NCBI GenBank assembly: GCA_028277405.1
Contig: JANQGH010000042.1
Coordinates: forward strand, 1 to 64,000
Length of the DNA stretch: 64,000 nucleotides
Reading direction: 5' to 3'
Origin: Alphaproteobacteria bacterium
GTDB lineage: Bacteria; Pseudomonadota; Alphaproteobacteria; DSM-16000; Inquilinaceae
In this document: positions 63,299 through 64,000 of the stretch, piece by piece
Position numbering within the stretch: position 1 is the stretch's first letter
How the letters are laid out: every line of letters begins with the position of its first letter
Translations under genes and position numbers: made by a program
Notes under the pieces: generated by a model
Told to the model about the DNA's origin: nothing
What the model saw: the letters and a program-made list of their open reading frames with translations, nothing else
Databases searched by the model: none

Positions 63299-64000
63299 AT
63301 GTCAGCAATCACAGCGGCCCTGGTGAAGGAGCTGCGCGAAAAAACCGGCGCCGGCATGATGGATTGCAAGAAGGCGCTGACCGAGACCGACGGCGACATG
63401 GAAGCGGCCGTCGACTGGCTGCGCAAGAAGGGCTTGGCGGCGGCGGCGAAGAAGGCCGGCCGTACCGCTTCGGAGGGCCTGGTCGGGTTGCAGATCGACG
63501 GCCCCAAGGGCGCGCTGGTCGAGGTCAACTCGGAAACCGACTTCGTGTCGCGCAACGAGACGTTCCAATCGTTCGTGAAGACCACGTCCGAACTGGCCAT
63601 GGGGGCGGACGGCTCCGTCGAGGCGCTGGCCGCCTTGGACTATCCGGGCACCGGTCGGACGGTTGCCGAGGAACTCACCCATCTGATTGCGACCATCGGC
63701 GAAAATATGAGTTTGCGCCGGACCGCCAGCCTGTCGGTCGGCACCGGCGTGGTGGCCGGCTACATTCACGGCGCCGTCGTGCCGGACATGGGCAAGATCG
63801 GCGTGCTGGTCGCGCTGGAGTCGACCGCCGACGCGGGCGCGTTGGCGGAGTTTGGGCGGCAACTTGCCATGCATGTCGCCGCCACCCGCCCCGAATCGCT
63901 GTCGGTCGAGGATCTGGACCCGGCGCTCTTGAACCGCGAGCGTGAGGTTTTGTCGGAACAAGCCCGTGCCTCGGGCAAGCCGGAGAACATCATCGAGAAA
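63299..64000 (+). CDS. tsf: Translation elongation factor Ts (3' end outside window)
   Basis: The first 234 residues are present and the frame is open at the window edge. The N-terminal UBA-like domain and the contact motif [22 protein letters not shown] are typical of EF-Ts, followed by [11 protein letters not shown] (the conserved TDFV core that displaces Mg2+ from EF-Tu). EF-Ts exchanges GDP for GTP on EF-Tu. AAGAGGT lies before the ATG. About 70 more residues would be expected. Confidence 0.97.
   Translation, partial: MSAITAALVKELREKTGAGMMDCKKALTETDGDMEAAVDWLRKKGLAAAAKKAGRTASEGLVGLQIDGPKGALVEVNSETDFVSRNETFQSFVKTTSELAMGADGSVEALAALDYPGTGRTVAEELTHLIATIGENMSLRRTASLSVGTGVVAGYIHGAVVPDMGKIGVLVALESTADAGALAEFGRQLAMHVAATRPESLSVEDLDPALLNREREVLSEQARASGKPENIIEK

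Overview
The window reads as a chromosome segment of a GC-rich alphaproteobacterium, most likely Rhodospirillales-like. The reasons are the dnaE-rpsB-tsf gene order at the right end, a ribosomal protein S2 with a long Glu/Ala/Pro tail, the abundance of TRAP and ABC solute transporters, and densely packed genes joined by ATGA overlaps. This placement is an inference from gene content; no rRNA or other decisive marker is present.

Left end (1-12.7 kb): the last codons of an IS110-type transposase border an anaerobic respiration locus. A cysteine-free Crp/Fnr regulator, with a small carboxymuconolactone decarboxylase-like gene behind it, diverges from narK1-narK2-narG-narH-narJ-narI and a parvulin-type isomerase. 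Two perfect TTGAT-N4-ATCAA sites lie in the divergent gap, and the regulator carries the matching ExxSR recognition helix. This is a complete membrane-bound nitrate reductase with two transporters and its own switch.

12.7-26.2 kb: a KefB-type cation/proton antiporter; a TetR-led TRAP operon ending in a cyclase-family hydrolase; a small orphan secreted protein; and a FadR-type regulator followed by a PLP-dependent lyase and a four-gene sugar ABC importer. Operator-like palindromes precede the TetR and FadR genes.

26.2-34.1 kb: the most unusual part. A 2091-residue, cysteine-free, type I-secreted RTX-like surface protein is built from five units of about 300 residues. In each unit a cadherin-like domain alternates with a second beta domain whose loop is replaced by a helical hairpin of about 90 residues. 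Just downstream is a decayed, shortened copy that keeps the same leader with paired CAATT-N3-AATTG sites.

34.1-47.8 kb: a divergent peptide ABC importer (oppDF on one strand, dppABC on the other) flanking anmK, which suggests murein-peptide or anhydro-sugar recycling. Then a DMT exporter, two acetyltransferases, a DUF1045 2H-phosphoesterase-like protein, the CbpA/CbpM co-chaperone pair, and 5-oxoprolinase split as divergent pxpBC and pxpA.

47.9-64 kb: a secreted protein made only of nine PPC repeats, ending in a strong terminator; an acetolactate-synthase-like TPP enzyme facing a hydroxypyruvate isomerase; an AraC regulator diverging from a cupin and a flavin monooxygenase; a 2-hydroxyacid dehydrogenase; then housekeeping dnaE, rpsB, a terminator and the first part of tsf, which runs off the window. 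I saw no tRNA, rRNA or CRISPR array.
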